Assembly (NCBI GenBank): GCA_018806985.1
Contig: JADANN010000364.1
Coordinates: 1,302,001-1,366,000, forward strand
Reading direction: 5' to 3'
Source: Angiostrongylus vasorum
Lineage: Eukaryota; Nematoda; Chromadorea; Rhabditida; Metastrongylidae
Length of the DNA stretch: 64,000 bases
Translations under genes and position numbers: made by a program
The notes under the pieces: model-generated
The model's database searches: none
The model's input: the letters and a program-made list of their open reading frames with translations, nothing else
Told to the model about the DNA's origin: nothing
In this document: positions 1-12,900 of the stretch, one piece after another
Position numbering within the stretch: the first letter of the stretch is position 1
Layout of the letters: the number at the start of each line of letters is the position of its first letter

Positions 1-830
1 TGTGGTCGTGATAATCGGTACCACTACCACTGTGCTATCTGCTCCTTATAGTTCACTATTATCACTACTATTAACGTGTTCGCAATAGTGTGAACCATAT
101 GAGCCAAGTGTGCCCAAAAACATTTGTCTTTCAATTTTCAATTACATGACACGCTTCCACATGTTTCACGAATGTCAGCATTTCTTCCAGTCCATTCGCT
201 GTCTTGCAAGCATCAGCCACGTTGCGGTAAGATTCGCATGTGGGTTAGCTGCGATTTAAACATCATCTCTTTTCCTCAATGACGCGATCAATTCTGGTCG
301 TGCATGGTATTTTCCTGGAATCTTGAAGTATTCGCCTAGAGTCTTTCGAGGCTTTCAGTACAGGTTGCCCGTCCTTGTGGATCAGAGAGAAGTTTGTTGC
401 TTCGTGGCTCATACTTATCTAGGATACAAGCGTTTTTTTTGAGGTCGTAAATACTACGATCAGGCGAATAATCATTCTAGGACGATGTAACAACTTGGGC
501 AGGTTTCAAAACCGTCTTATATAGGATGACGTTCCGGTTTTTTGGAGGCGACAGGTCGTTTTTCACTCTTATTTGGTGAAGGTCGTATCTCCACTGTCCA
601 AGTTCTCTGAGTAAGCGATTTCGCCCAGTAGGATGCGATTCCCTCTTCGATTGTTTCGTAAATAGCTCCAGCTGTCGGAATTGCGTTTAAAAAAATTCCA
701 TAGTTATTCTATTGATTTGTAGTATTGAATTAGCACTAAAGTATTTGTTACTCTTTTCTCGCTTTCTGGATCCTATGGATAAAATTAATTGATGAAAAGT
801 GAGCTTAAATGTCTTTTTTAATTTCCGAAC
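1..830. other. No gene assigned
   Basis: Direct reading shows no long ORF. Two short coding-like pieces were noted and not accepted: a minus-strand run ending near 130 and a plus-strand run after CTTTCAG near 357. Upstream mks-5-like exons were sought here without success. Confidence 0.4.
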
Positions 831-984
831 ATGGAAGTGCAAGAGGAATATAATAACAACGACTTTAAGGCTGCTGAAGCTGCACTTAAGGTTCTTCCGA
901 TCGAAATTCCTCAACAAGGCGACGATTTTGAAGAACTGACCGTCATCGTCAACAGATGCACTGGACTTGATAATCTTAAGCGAG
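831..984 (+). CDS. mks-5: mks-5-like exon a: start of C2 domain
   Basis: Open frame reading [20 protein letters not shown], the first beta strands of an RPGRIP1-type C2 domain. I end it at the GTCACG donor after 984 because phase 1 there joins the next exon to give [14 protein letters not shown]. The left edge is uncertain: an ATG lies at 831, but AG acceptors follow at about 837 and 843, and no upstream exon was found. Confidence 0.6.
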
Positions 985-3900
985 GTCACGAATCGTTGCT
1001 CACATTTCCTTTTTACGAACTATTTAAACAGAAGAAAGAATTTTTTTAATGAATCTTTGTAAAGCTCGTGAGACAAAATATGCACTGAAAAGAAACAACG
1101 CGAAAGAGAAAAATGACAAAAAAACAGGGACCAAACAGAAGTAAAGGAAGGACAATCAAATTTCAGGTGAAATGGAAGTTTGCGTCATCTATGAGTTTTT
1201 TCTCATTCTCCCCCCTTTTTCACGAACACCGTAACATCATCGAAAACGGCTGAGTTCAATTCGAAACGAGAATGGAGCGTCCCTGTTGAAGCGCTGCACT
1301 CGTACCTTACCGAGACGGTGAGTGCTTGGAATCCTTAGTGCTTATTCCGTGGTTACTAAGTGAATGCATGACCAACTTCTTAAGGAAATCACATTCTTCT
1401 TGTTCGAGAACCGTCCAGAAAACACTGAGGAGAAAGATGGAGTTTTAGCCATGCTCTCTCTTCCATTGGCTCCTCTTGTAGAAAATAAGCCTATCAAAGG
1501 AATATTCGAAATGATAAAGGTATTTGTTATTCTTTAAAGCATTGGTGAATGCATCAGGTGACAATGCTTTAAATGAAAATGCTTCTTCAATAAGTATAGT
1601 AATAAGGGTAATAAATATTAAACGATTCATCTTAATTGGGGCTAACTTTGGATATCATCCTTCTAAAGTGAAAAGCCTTTACAATTTTTTTTGGTCTATC
1701 ATGGTTGTATGTCCCTTCGCAGTCTACAATCACGCACGGTTTAATACAAGAGAAATCCGTCTATGCGTTCAACTACGGTGTACGATGAAGGCTTCGAAAG
1801 AATTCTCTAATAATCGGATTATTGCTCATGTCTAGAGTGAAACCCTTTACTGTTTTCTAGCAATTCTACGATCTTGAAGATTCCAGGCCGACGGCTCGGA
1901 CTGCGGTGTATTCCCTGGACGTGAATGTAATGTGGAAGCATGGATTGATTCTTCCGGCTTCGAAACCACACTTATCAGATTCGGCCATCTTGCAGAAAGA
2001 AGTACGTCGGTGCATTTCTTGTATTTTTTGTACCACGATTACAGCTTAAAGTTCTTTAAGTCAATCTTCATTGCTCTTGTTTTCGCATAAGACATTCACT
2101 GTGAATTTTCAGTCCCTTTAGAATTCTACAAACAACGAGCTATGACAAGGCTAAGCCGTTTAGAAACGTTTGTTCTTACTACCAGGTAAACTCTAGAAGG
2201 TGTGGAATTAAATACCAAATCTACGCAGTTTGATCCGTCGATGAAATGGCCCCAGTAGGACAAAAATACAGCAGTGTTAAAGAATTGTTTATGCTCATTA
2301 AAATTACAAAGAGGGGCAAACAGTAATGTTAGCATAAATCTATGAACTTAACAAGTTAAGCTTGCAAGTTGTGGGGTAGCAAGCACATTTGACTAGGGTG
2401 CGCCAAGCATTCTGTTGTGCCGAATGGGGTAGTCGTCGTAAATGGTTGCAAAGTGCACTTAACAAGGTCACTGACGATCCAACCGGGATCGATGTTGACA
2501 CGCAAATGATTGGATAAGATCTGAAGAAAACCAAATAGTTAATGTCATATGTTTTGAAATCTAGAGCGTTAGGACGCCTTCTCGTGAAGAAAATTACGCA
2601 GAAAATAATACAGTTCTGCTATCCTTCTTGATAAGCCTGTTAGCGATTTGCCCACACCGGAGCGACAAAAGGCTTGTTGAGCCCGTGGTGCAGAATCGAA
2701 CCAACAACGCCTCTAACCTCTGAGAGCAATATGAAACACGCGCTTCGAATAGTGAGATGACATTTAGAATAATTAACTTCTCTTTCATTCAGTATGACAA
2801 AAGAAGGACGTTGCTATTGGAGAGATCCGAATAGTAATCGTAAATGATTTTCTTTATTGCCTTCATGGAAGTTGTAAACTGTTCCGACTGGTCGTCGGTG
2901 TGGAGTCATCTTTGTTTTATAATTGGCAAAGTTTCGGTGGACTTCGCGAATGCTTTTCCCAGCCTCTGCACCTTCAACCATAACTGCCGCTCTTCTCTCT
3001 CTAAGATCTTCTTTTGTCGTCTGTCTGCGTTGTTTTACAAGTTCGGAGGTGAGTTGGCGATTGCTCCGCCCGTAGCTCGTCCGATTCCAGACTCGCGTAT
3101 CAACTCGGGGGTTTCTGGGGACAGAAGTCTCTTGGTCATTTTCTCACTCTCAGTTTTCATAGCGCTAACGTGAAGATGTTGAATGAGCCGATCGTATTCC
3201 CCGTCGATATAATCAAGAACGGCATCTTCTCAACAGTCGAGTAATGAGACGAATACATCCCACTTTATGGCGATTTTGGATAGATTTTTGGGACAACAGT
3301 GAGAACATTTAGGCAAAATCTTCATTTTACTCTGATGTGGTCTACTTCGTTATGGTACCCTCCATTGGCAGAGTTCCACGTCCAGCGCTAAGGGTGGGGT
3401 TTCTAAAATTGCGAGTTTCCATGAATGATTTTTGGTCGTCATAATAAACTCGGGCAGGCGCTCACCCTACTCGTTCCATTCTAATTCGTTGGTCCCATTA
3501 TGACGTTCTTCAGAGGTTTTTCTGGTGTCTATCTTAGCGTTAAAATCTCCAGTGATGGCCTTAAAGAATGTATGGTCTTCTCTGTAAAACTTCTCCAGGT
3601 CCACATAGAACGCTTCGACTTCTTCTTCGTCATAGCTTGATGTCAGTGCATAGATAACGAAGGTTATTAAAGCCGGTATTGATCAATATCTCTTAAAGCT
3701 TAAACGTCTGATATGGGCTGTTAGTTGCTCGAATGATTTAATGCTCATGACCAAGTTCGTGTTGACCAGAACGCCGTCGTCACCGACTCCTCCACTGTCG
3801 GATGTTCCGAGAAGCAGATCTTCTCCGGTGTCATAGACGGCGTTGAAAGATTGATGTCTTCTTGTTTCATCCATTTTGATAACTTCGTATCTGTTCTTCC

Positions 3901-6900
3901 TACCTGCATGAGCAGGGTTTTTTATTGAGGACTCATCTTGTTCGCTTACCAGTTAAGGCAGCCTAGAACGGCCCTGAGATTTTACCAGCCTGTCCATGCT
4001 TGTCCTACCCAATGCTGCCATATCAGCTGCTCTTTCAAGGTTAAAGGAATGAGACCCACTTATTCTACTGTTTTGAATTTGATGCCCACAAATAGCTTGC
4101 TGAGCTTTGAACGGAGGGGGGCTCGGTGTATTCATGGATAGCTAGCCAGTCTCTCCCAGAGTAGCCGCGGACCTCATTTGTTTTTTCCTTTTCGTAAACA
4201 CAGTGCCAAATCGACGCAGCAGAAAAAAAGGATTCAGTTTACTGGATCCATCTGCGTCTCAGGGAACCACAGGTCGCTTTTTGGTCCGCGACTAACTCCC
4301 TATCCGCCACCTGGGATGCTCCACGTTGTCTCCGTCTAAACAGCATGAGATCCGTCTGTGAGGGAGATGTGTGGCGTTGCGGATCGTTGTAGAAGTAACC
4401 GAATTGTCCAGAACTTCTATGGCCGATATACTTCAACTAAGTTGAAAAGGTTTTTTTATAGTGATGAAATGAGTCCTCTTGGAAGCTCACAACATTTCAA
4501 ATATAACCATAGATATGCCGAGATATGATCAAAACTCGGAACACCAGGTGGGCATCGAATCCCTATTACCTTCAAGGAAGGCTCACATGCTATCCATCAC
4601 ACCATCTAATGCCCTTATTTTGCCTTTCTGTCGACTATATTTTTTACTCTGTCAGTGCTATAATCAGTCACTCCTAAACTGGAACTATCTGGGGAGCATA
4701 AATCGACATTGGAGCTAGTTGAGCTAAAGGTGCAGTTAGTTGACACTACAATGTTTTAACTTTCCTGTTCTGCCTATTTATTTTTCATGGCAGCGTGCGA
4801 TGTAAAAATACAACCATTGGGATGCTGAGATATGAGCAAAAGTGCCTGAGCATGATCTATTACTGCAGCTTCAGCTTAACTGATTTCAGTGCCGTTCTAT
4901 GTTTTCCCAGATCGTTCCTGTTGACTGGTATTTGCCGACACCAAATATGGCTGTGAGAAAGGCAAAGCAAAGGCCTTAGTTGGTGTAGTGGATAGCATGT
5001 TAACTCCCGCTAAGGGAATTCGCGGGTTCGAACCCAACTGTGTTCCCAAGTCTCGCTCATATCTGAGAATCTCTGTGGTTGTATTTCACATCGTGCAATA
5101 ACATGAAAAGAGAAACGACAAAATGGAAGCTAAAACAATGTGATTTCAAACATAGTTATATGTGGGTATGACGCATGAAGATGACTCTTTGGGAAACATT
5201 CCTTGCTAGTAGGAATACACGTTGTCCAATATGCTGTCATCTCTGTTAAGGACAACTCGAAAAAAAGACCAAATAGAATAGACATCAGGCAGATTGACTA
5301 GTAAGTACCGATGTCGTACTGTACCTCGGTTACGAGAAGAAGGCCCATTATTTCTCTTGTTATTGAAATGTATACGTGTAGTTTTTTTTTGGTGGTGCTG
5401 GTGCAAATCTGCAAAGATCTTACTGAGATCTGGTGTAGGTGCTCGAAACACTCACGGGTAGCTTTCCTGCACCTGATTGCAAGGTTTTTGGCTGCTGTTT
5501 TTGACATACAGTATAAAATTCAAACAAGCGCAAGTTCACCAACGGATCTATACACGAATATTTCTACGACACGACGGAGACAAGTTCTCCATCCTGTGAA
5601 TCCTCATGCATCCTAAGTCTTACACAAGGTCGCTTTGGGCCCACATTTAACGGTTTATGTGCCACGTATCGTGGCAGCTAGTCAGCTGAGCATCTGTTCA
5701 TGAAGGGTTCAGTGGCACCAAGTTTGTGGTCGAATATTTTGGTTTCATCAAATTTTTTCCTCTTAAACGTGATGTCAGGGAAACAGATGACAGAACTATT
5801 GTCATAGATTTTATCCTCTAAGAAACGTTGAAGAGATGAAGTCGCTTTCAGAGAAACTCGGCTGTGCCTTGCGCAATTGCTCCTTCCGAAACTTCAATAG
5901 ATTTCATTCGATCGGCTAGCACTTCACTAGAAGACGACCATTCAACGGTATCCGTAACCAGTCCAAAAATCCCTACTGTTAGCGAGACTGCAGAATCAGA
6001 CGAGCCGTCATCTGACAGAGGAGAGTGAGTTTCTAATGTGTTGTCATCCTTATCCATTTGTTTTTTGTCGGAGCAACAATATTTTATAGCAGAGTAAAGG
6101 AAAAGGATTGCGAGAATTTTATTCAGCAGCCAAAAGTTCGCAGACCAATGTATTATATGTTTTATTGTATAATTGAGTGGAAAGTGAAGATGGGCCATCC
6201 AGGTACCAAAGTAAGCGTTGTGCGGAAGGTTTTGATCAAATGGTATGGGTGAAAAACAGTGAAAAAACAACTATATGAAATAATACCCACAGTTTTTTTA
6301 AGCATCGAGACTGTTTCACTGAAGCGTTCTTCACAACATTCTTCACCTGAATCTGCAATCTTAGCAGATGAAGCAAGACCGGAAGAAGGATTAGCGTCTT
6401 CAGCGAGCAACGTTTCTGAATCAAGACCTTCAGAGATCTCACGGCCTTCTATTATTGACTCTAACCAAAATGCTTCACGTGAGTTATTAAAAGTACTACA
6501 TTGTTCTGTACAATTTTTAAAACTGGATATTTTCCATTGTTAACCAATTCACGGAGATTTTCGGTGGCTTGGACAAGTGCACGCGCGCTAAGATTGCATC
6601 TGCTTCCACGACGCTATTCTTCATTTTTAAATCATTCTGGCTTCCAACTATTCGTCACTTCAAAAAAAAACCTTCTTCGTTCTATAGTTCTTAGTTCATT
6701 TTTTTCTGGATACCATCCTGCCCGCCATGCCTTAGTCTGCTCAGGTATTTGTACAACATAGCTGTGTTCAAAAGACCTATCACCTCTCCATGTCCATTAA
6801 ATGGAAATGATTGTTTTCTTTAAAAAAATATTGTGCAATGTTTAAATTTAATGCGAAATTGGAAAGGATTAGTGACTCATGCTTTCTTAGAGGTGGAAAG

Positions 6901-9900
6901 TCTGGAATCCGATGCTCATCTCGACGAAGGCGCGTCATCAAGGGAATTGGATAAGAATGAAATCAAAAGTCTCCTCGGAAATCTTCCACCAATTGCTAAA
7001 CCACGACTTTCAAAGGTATAACTTTACTTCGGGGAAAAAAACGGCAGCAAATGGTTCAATGGAAAATAAGAACATGCCTTTCAATGAAGTCTACCAAATT
7101 CAGTATCACAATAAAGCTCTAAAAAGCTTTCGGCGTTAATTAATCCCCTGAGGGATGTGCCATGCATTCGACGTCACTAAGCATCGTTTGGAAATAATTG
7201 AATCCATATCTGGCCCTTACAATGACTCGCGGTGGCTTACCGACGTAGGGGAACCAGTGCTGCTATCCTCGCAGACAATTCTGGTACTAATTTGCCGACC
7301 CCGGAGAGACGGAAGGCTTGGTAGGCCATGGGCAGGGGGGATAGATTCCATCGATTCCATGGGATCGTGTGTGTTGCCGGGGGCCTCTGACCACTACGCC
7401 ACACGCGCAGTGTGACAATATAGCTATAAAATTACAAACAGTGACGATGAAAAAAGCCAGTGGCTTTCACTTTTCTCGCAAGTGCTCACTATTGACCGAA
7501 CCTGGAAGGAGGAGAATCAAGGCACTGGCCTCTTATGAAATAACTACGCCGTATTTGTAGATATATTGCTGCTTTAGCGGTGCTTTATTCGCAGGAACCT
7601 GAAGTAATGGTTGTTAAATGGTCGCTTTCTATGCGGAAATAAGCTTTTGTAGTTTAAAAAGGACGATTATGCTTTGGACAACATTTTGCCAGGGAATTTT
7701 TTTTATTAATATGACCAGACTTCACTTCACATATCGCGCAGATCTTTACACATCTTCATTTCTGGTTTGTTGCGCCCTACCTATCGTCCACGAATTTCGT
7801 TCGGATTTGCGTGTGGACTTGGTTGTTTTAGATGATCTATTATTCTTTACAATGTCCCTGAATTCTGACAGATTCTACCTCGAATCCTGGTGGCTTTCGT
7901 GGATCGAAAAGAGCTATTACTAACCAAGTGTCCTACCGATTTGCCAACCTCTGAGAGGTGGGGGTGATTCTCAACATCCACGGCACTTGCTGCGTTTCAG
8001 AGAAAAACAGAACTCGGTGTTGACTTTTTTTGTTTACTCCCTATTACCATTTTCCACTCACGGATCTCCCTCATATGAGGGATCTCGAGCAGGTTAGTCG
8101 CGAGGCTACGTGGCGCGTCCTCAGGTGGCGGATAGGGGGGTTAATCGCGGACCAAAAGCGACCTTTGCTTCCCTGAGACGCAGATGGAACAGGGAGATGG
8201 ACTCCCTATTTCTGCTGCGCCGATTTGGCACATACTTTCTGCATTTACGGGGAATATTCATGCACGCGTGTGTGGGTGCGTTCTAGTTTATGCAGATTGT
8301 ATTCTACGAGTCAATTCGGCCAAAAGCCTGCAATCAAGTGACAGGGAAGTATATGGGAGGCGGTTAGGAGTCGCCTCCAACAAATAAGCTTCATGTCCAC
8401 TCTGGGAGGGCTTGGCAAGCTACCCTTAAGTGTACCCCGCCCCCACGTCCAGAGACCAGCAAGCTATACGTGGGTATCAAAAAATTCTTAACACAGTAAA
8501 ACAAACGGGCCTCATTCCCCTGACTCCCGAAAGAGCCCCCCAATTTCGCAGCGTTGGGTACGACGAGTACGGAGAGGCTGCTAAAATCTCAGGGCCAATG
8601 GAAGCTGCTTTGGATTTTGAAGAACTATGGTGACGATCTGTACCTACAATGCACATACACTTGCATCCGAGTCCTCGATAGAAGCCTTGCTCATGCAAGC
8701 AAGAAGGATAAAGTACGACGTCATCGGCTCTGGCCGAGACGAGAAGACGCCAGCCTTTCAACTCCGTCTATGACACCGGAGAAGAACTGTTCCTCGGAGC
8801 ATGCGACAGTAGAGGAGTTGGCGGCGTCGGCGTTCTCGTCAACACGAGTTTGTCCTGAACATCGATTCATTCGAACAGCTTACAACCCGAATCGGACGTT
8901 TGCGATTAAAAAGGTGTGGATCAATTCCGGCTTTGACAATCTTCATCGTTTGCGCGCCAACATCAAACTATGACGAAGAAGAAGTCGAAGCATTCTATAT
9001 GGACATGCAGAAGTTCTACAGAGAAGATCACACATTCTTCAAGGTCATCATTGGAGATTTCAACGCCAAGATTGGACCAAGAAGAACGTCTGAAGAAGGT
9101 CACATTGGGGGACCACGGATTAAAATGGAACGAACGGGGTGAGCGGCTGTCTGAGTTTATCATGGCGACCAATACAATCCATGGTAACTCACAGTTCCAG
9201 AAGCCCCACCCTAAGCGCTGGACGTGGGAGTCTCCCAATGGAGAGCACCATAACGAAATAGACCACATCATAGTAAATAGAAAGTTTTGCCCAACCGATG
9301 TCGCTGTTGTCCCAAAATTCTACACAGGATCAGAGCACCGTCTCCTTCGTGCAAGATTCTATTTCTCGCGGAAAGGGGAAAAAAAAAGCCGCCAAATCCA
9401 AAAAATCAAAGTCCCAGAACCTTCAATTCATTAATCGGCTATTGGGAAGATTCCGTTGTCGATAACATCGACGAAGAATACGATCGGCTCAATCAACATC
9501 TTCGCTTTAGCGCTATGAAAGCTGAGAGTTCGAAAGTTACCAAGAGACGTTTTTCTCTAGAAACACTCGAGCTAATACGCCAGCGTGGAATCGCACGACC
9601 TGCGGGCAACAGCGAACTAACGTCCGAACTTGCAAAACAGTGCAGACAGGCGATAAAAGAAGTTCTTAAAGAGAGAAGAGCAGTAGTAATGGTGGAAGCT
9701 GCAGAGGCTGGGAAAAGCATTCGCAAAGCCCACCGAAGCTTGGCCAATTACAAGACCAAAATGATTGCACTCCGGCGCCCAGACGGAACAGTTACAGCGT
9801 CCAGAAAGGCAATGGAGAAAATTATTCACGAATACTACTCGGATCTCTTCGATAGCCACGTCCACCTTCCGTCATATGAAATAAAGGAGGATAGATATGT

Positions 9901-12900
9901 TGTACCACCGGTTCTCCCTTCCGAAATCCGACATGCCATTTCGTCGGTGAGAAATCGAACAACACCAGGTCCGGACAGGATAAGACCAGAACACCTGAAG
10001 AACCTTCGAACTTTCCGCCAGTCCTCATAAACACACTGGCTCGGCTCTTCGCATGTTACCTGTCCGAATGCAAGGTCCCCTACCCACTGGAGGACCAGCA
10101 CGACCATGTTATTGTTCAAGATAGTTGACCTACAGGATATCGGCAACTATCGCCCAATCTGCTTACTGTCTGTCGTCTACAAACCTTTCACTCGAGTCAT
10201 CCTAAACAGGATTGACAGAACACTGGACGAAGGACAGCCATGTGAGCAAGCAGGGTTTCGAAAAGGATTTACTACGATGGACCACATCCACACGGTAACA
10301 AGGCTCATTGAAGTATCGCGAGAGTACAAAAAGAGCGCTCCGTCTCACTTTCATCGACTTAAAGAAGGCCTTTGATTCAGTCGAGATAGAAGCAGTCTTG
10401 GAAGCCCTGGATAGTCAAGGAGTCCCTTCTCAGTGCATAAAGATTCTTCGTGAGCTGTACAAAAACTTCTCAACCAAGGTATCACCATTCTACGACGATA
10501 TTATCATTGACATTAAAAGAGGAGTTATGCAACGCGAGCCACCCTTCAGAACGTCATGCGAACTTTGGAATGCGATAATATGGAAGTGAAAAATCGATGG
10601 TCGGCAGTTTCACCATCTTCGCTTTGCTGATGACATCGTCCTTATAACACCAAACATTAGCCAAGCGGAACGAATGCTTACCGACTTTGATAAAGCCTGT
10701 GGAAAGAGTGGTCTTCAACTAAATCTCACAAAAACGATGTTCATGAAGAACGGATTGGTTTCGCATGCCCCATTCATGCTCAACGGAACGAATATCTTCG
10801 AATGCTCCAGTTATATCTATCTAGGTCGGGAAATCAATATGATGAACGACCTAGCTCCAGAGCTGAGCAGAAGGAAACGAGCGGCTTGGGGTGCTTTCAA
10901 GAGCATAGAGGATGTAGTAAAGAGAACAAGGAACACCCGACTCCATGCCCACCTTTTCGACTCAACGGTACTTCCTGCCCTAACGTATGCGTCAGAAACT
11001 TGGTCGCTGCGTAAGCAGGATGAAAGGTCACTCAGCGTTATCGAACGCGCAGTCGAAAGGACGATGCTAGGAGTATCCCGTTCCACACAAGTAAGGGAAG
11101 GGATCCGAAAGCTACGACCTGCGCTAACGATCAAAAATCAAAGATGCCGTTCTGTACGCCAAACAATCGAAGATAAGTTGGGCCGGACACGTAATGCGTA
11201 TGAATGACAACCGATGGACAAGAGCCGTTAGTGACTGGATTTTTCGGGATTTCAAACGTACTGCAAGAAGACCACCGACCCGATGGTCAGAGTTCTTCAC
11301 AAAGAGCCTTGAAGAAAGTTATGATGCTCGACGAGTCCCTAGAGCGAGCAGAACCCATTGAGCTACTGTTGCACGCGACATGGAAAAAGTGGAAGACTTA
11401 CTGGCGCCCGCTCGAGTTAATCGACGATCAACGGGACTACAGGTGATGCAGGTGACAGGTGACCATTTTTCACGGCAGGATATTATTTGTGATACAGCCA
11501 CAATGATGCTGAGATACTTGCGAAACTCCATTCCGCAGATGTCTGCTGTGGAGAACGAACGCGCTACTACTGTTTCTGGGAGTTAACACGTTCACCACCA
11601 CACCATGCGGGTCCTTCGCTTTCGCCTTTGTATCAGCTAGTTCTATCGATCAGTGCCATCAACATTCACTCGTCACCGAGATTAATCGGGCAAGACGAAA
11701 TCGGCAACGAACTCAGTTAAGCTGATCAATGCCATCAGCAATCACTCGCCAGTAAATAAAAAAGTCAAGATTGTGATTTCGACTGCATCCTCTGCTTAAC
11801 TGGGCTCGTTGCCGATTTGGGCTGCCCAGATCAATCCCGTTGACGGGTGACGGTGCTGGTGGTACTGATGGATAGAACTGGTTGAAAGACAGGCGAAACG
11901 AAGGATCCCCATGGTGTGGTGGTGAACGGATTAGCCCCTCGGGAAAGGGTAATAGCGCGTTCGCTCCTCACCGCAGACACCTGCGGTCAGGAGTTTTGCA
12001 AATATCTCATCACCATTGCGGTTGAATCACGCAGAACTCAGTAATAAGAACTCCCTCAATTATTGCTCACAAAAATCTTGCACTGAAAGTGAAGGCTTGG
12101 AAATTTCCCGACTAGAAAGTTTAGGATTTTTTATTGAAAATAAGAGCACACTGGATCTCGTTTCCTTTTGTTTTGAAGAGCACAATAAATGAGGTATCAT
12201 AAATGAATACGGAGCTGATATCACTTCTTTACTTCAGAGGTTAATGAGCAAAGGCCGGACTTTTAAAAAAGTTCCAGTAAGCCACTGGCTTTTCAGACGC
12301 TTTTGGAAAACTCGGACTTGTCGTCCATAACGAAACCGTCTCACACCGGGAAGTGGTGAGTCCGCTAGCAAGGAAAGCAGCGGCGGAAGTGACGAAACTC
12401 CAACAGACCGGCAACGAATAGTGCTATTCACAGATCCTCTTCATAAATCTATTCCACGTAAGTAATTGGATTACTTCTTCAATAAAAATTACAACAACAC
12501 AAGGAAGTATTTTTTATTTTAGTTGTTCGGATATCTAAGCCAAATGCAGTAGGTATAACTTATTGTGTAGGACATTCCGAAAAACACGGCAAGATACTAG
12601 GCAGTTGTTTTTAAAAAGATGGGCAGTCGCCAATGGTTCAATAACTCCTTTCATAACAGAAGTAATATAAAGATTCAGTGTGCTGTTAAACCTTGTCCAC
12701 ATATACCTACCAAGTACTGGAACGAAAAGCTTTTTAAAATTCGAAACAGCTGGGTGAATGGCAAGGAACTTCTTCTCTATGTCTTTTTTGTTTTTGAATT
12801 CTTTGCATATTTATTAATACAAGTATCAACATTAATAGTATTCATCAACAGCCTCGAAGCAGAGCAGAAATAAAATGGTTTTCGTCGAATACTTCTTTAT

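Larger units (their letters stand above)
8050..11465 (+). mobile_element. RTE-type non-LTR retrotransposon, near full length, inactive
   Basis: The longest copy in the window. About 8050-8600 is a non-coding 5' region shared with the copies at 4.1-4.4 kb and 42.8-43.2 kb. The endonuclease runs 8600-9400 with [11 protein letters not shown] (about 9042), [10 protein letters not shown] (about 9249) and GSEHR (about 9330). The RT follows with [13 protein letters not shown] (about 10147), [10 protein letters not shown] (about 10370) and FADDIVLIT (about 10624). The frame ends in [13 protein letters not shown] then TGA at 11443. A GGTGATGCAGGTGACAGGTG tail follows. The ORF is spread over at least seven frame switches, so no active protein can be made. 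It lies inside the 9.2 kb intron of the mks-5-like gene. Confidence 0.85.

Noticed and set aside
130..240. Minus-strand coding-like run (RNVADACKTANGLEEMLTF) and plus-strand exon between TTCTTCCAG and GTAAGA
   Set aside because: Both strands look open over about 35 codons, no neighbouring exon was found, and no family was recognised.
984..1049. Continuation of the first mks-5-like exon to the stop at 1047 ([15 protein letters not shown])
   Set aside because: Splicing at 984 into 1167 restores the C2 pattern [14 protein letters not shown], and the tail does not fit the family.
4979..5050. Possible tRNA gene
   Set aside because: A and B boxes are present but no seven-base acceptor stem pairs across the unit, and the flank is SINE-2 sequence.
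5848..6270. 140-codon minus-strand ORF with a plausible acidic protein
   Set aside because: The plus strand has matching acceptor, GTGAGT donor and consistent phases with both neighbouring exons, so the minus ORF is taken as a shadow.
8477..9271. Minus-strand ORFs at 8477-8761 and 8963-9271
   Set aside because: They are antisense shadows of the RTE endonuclease.
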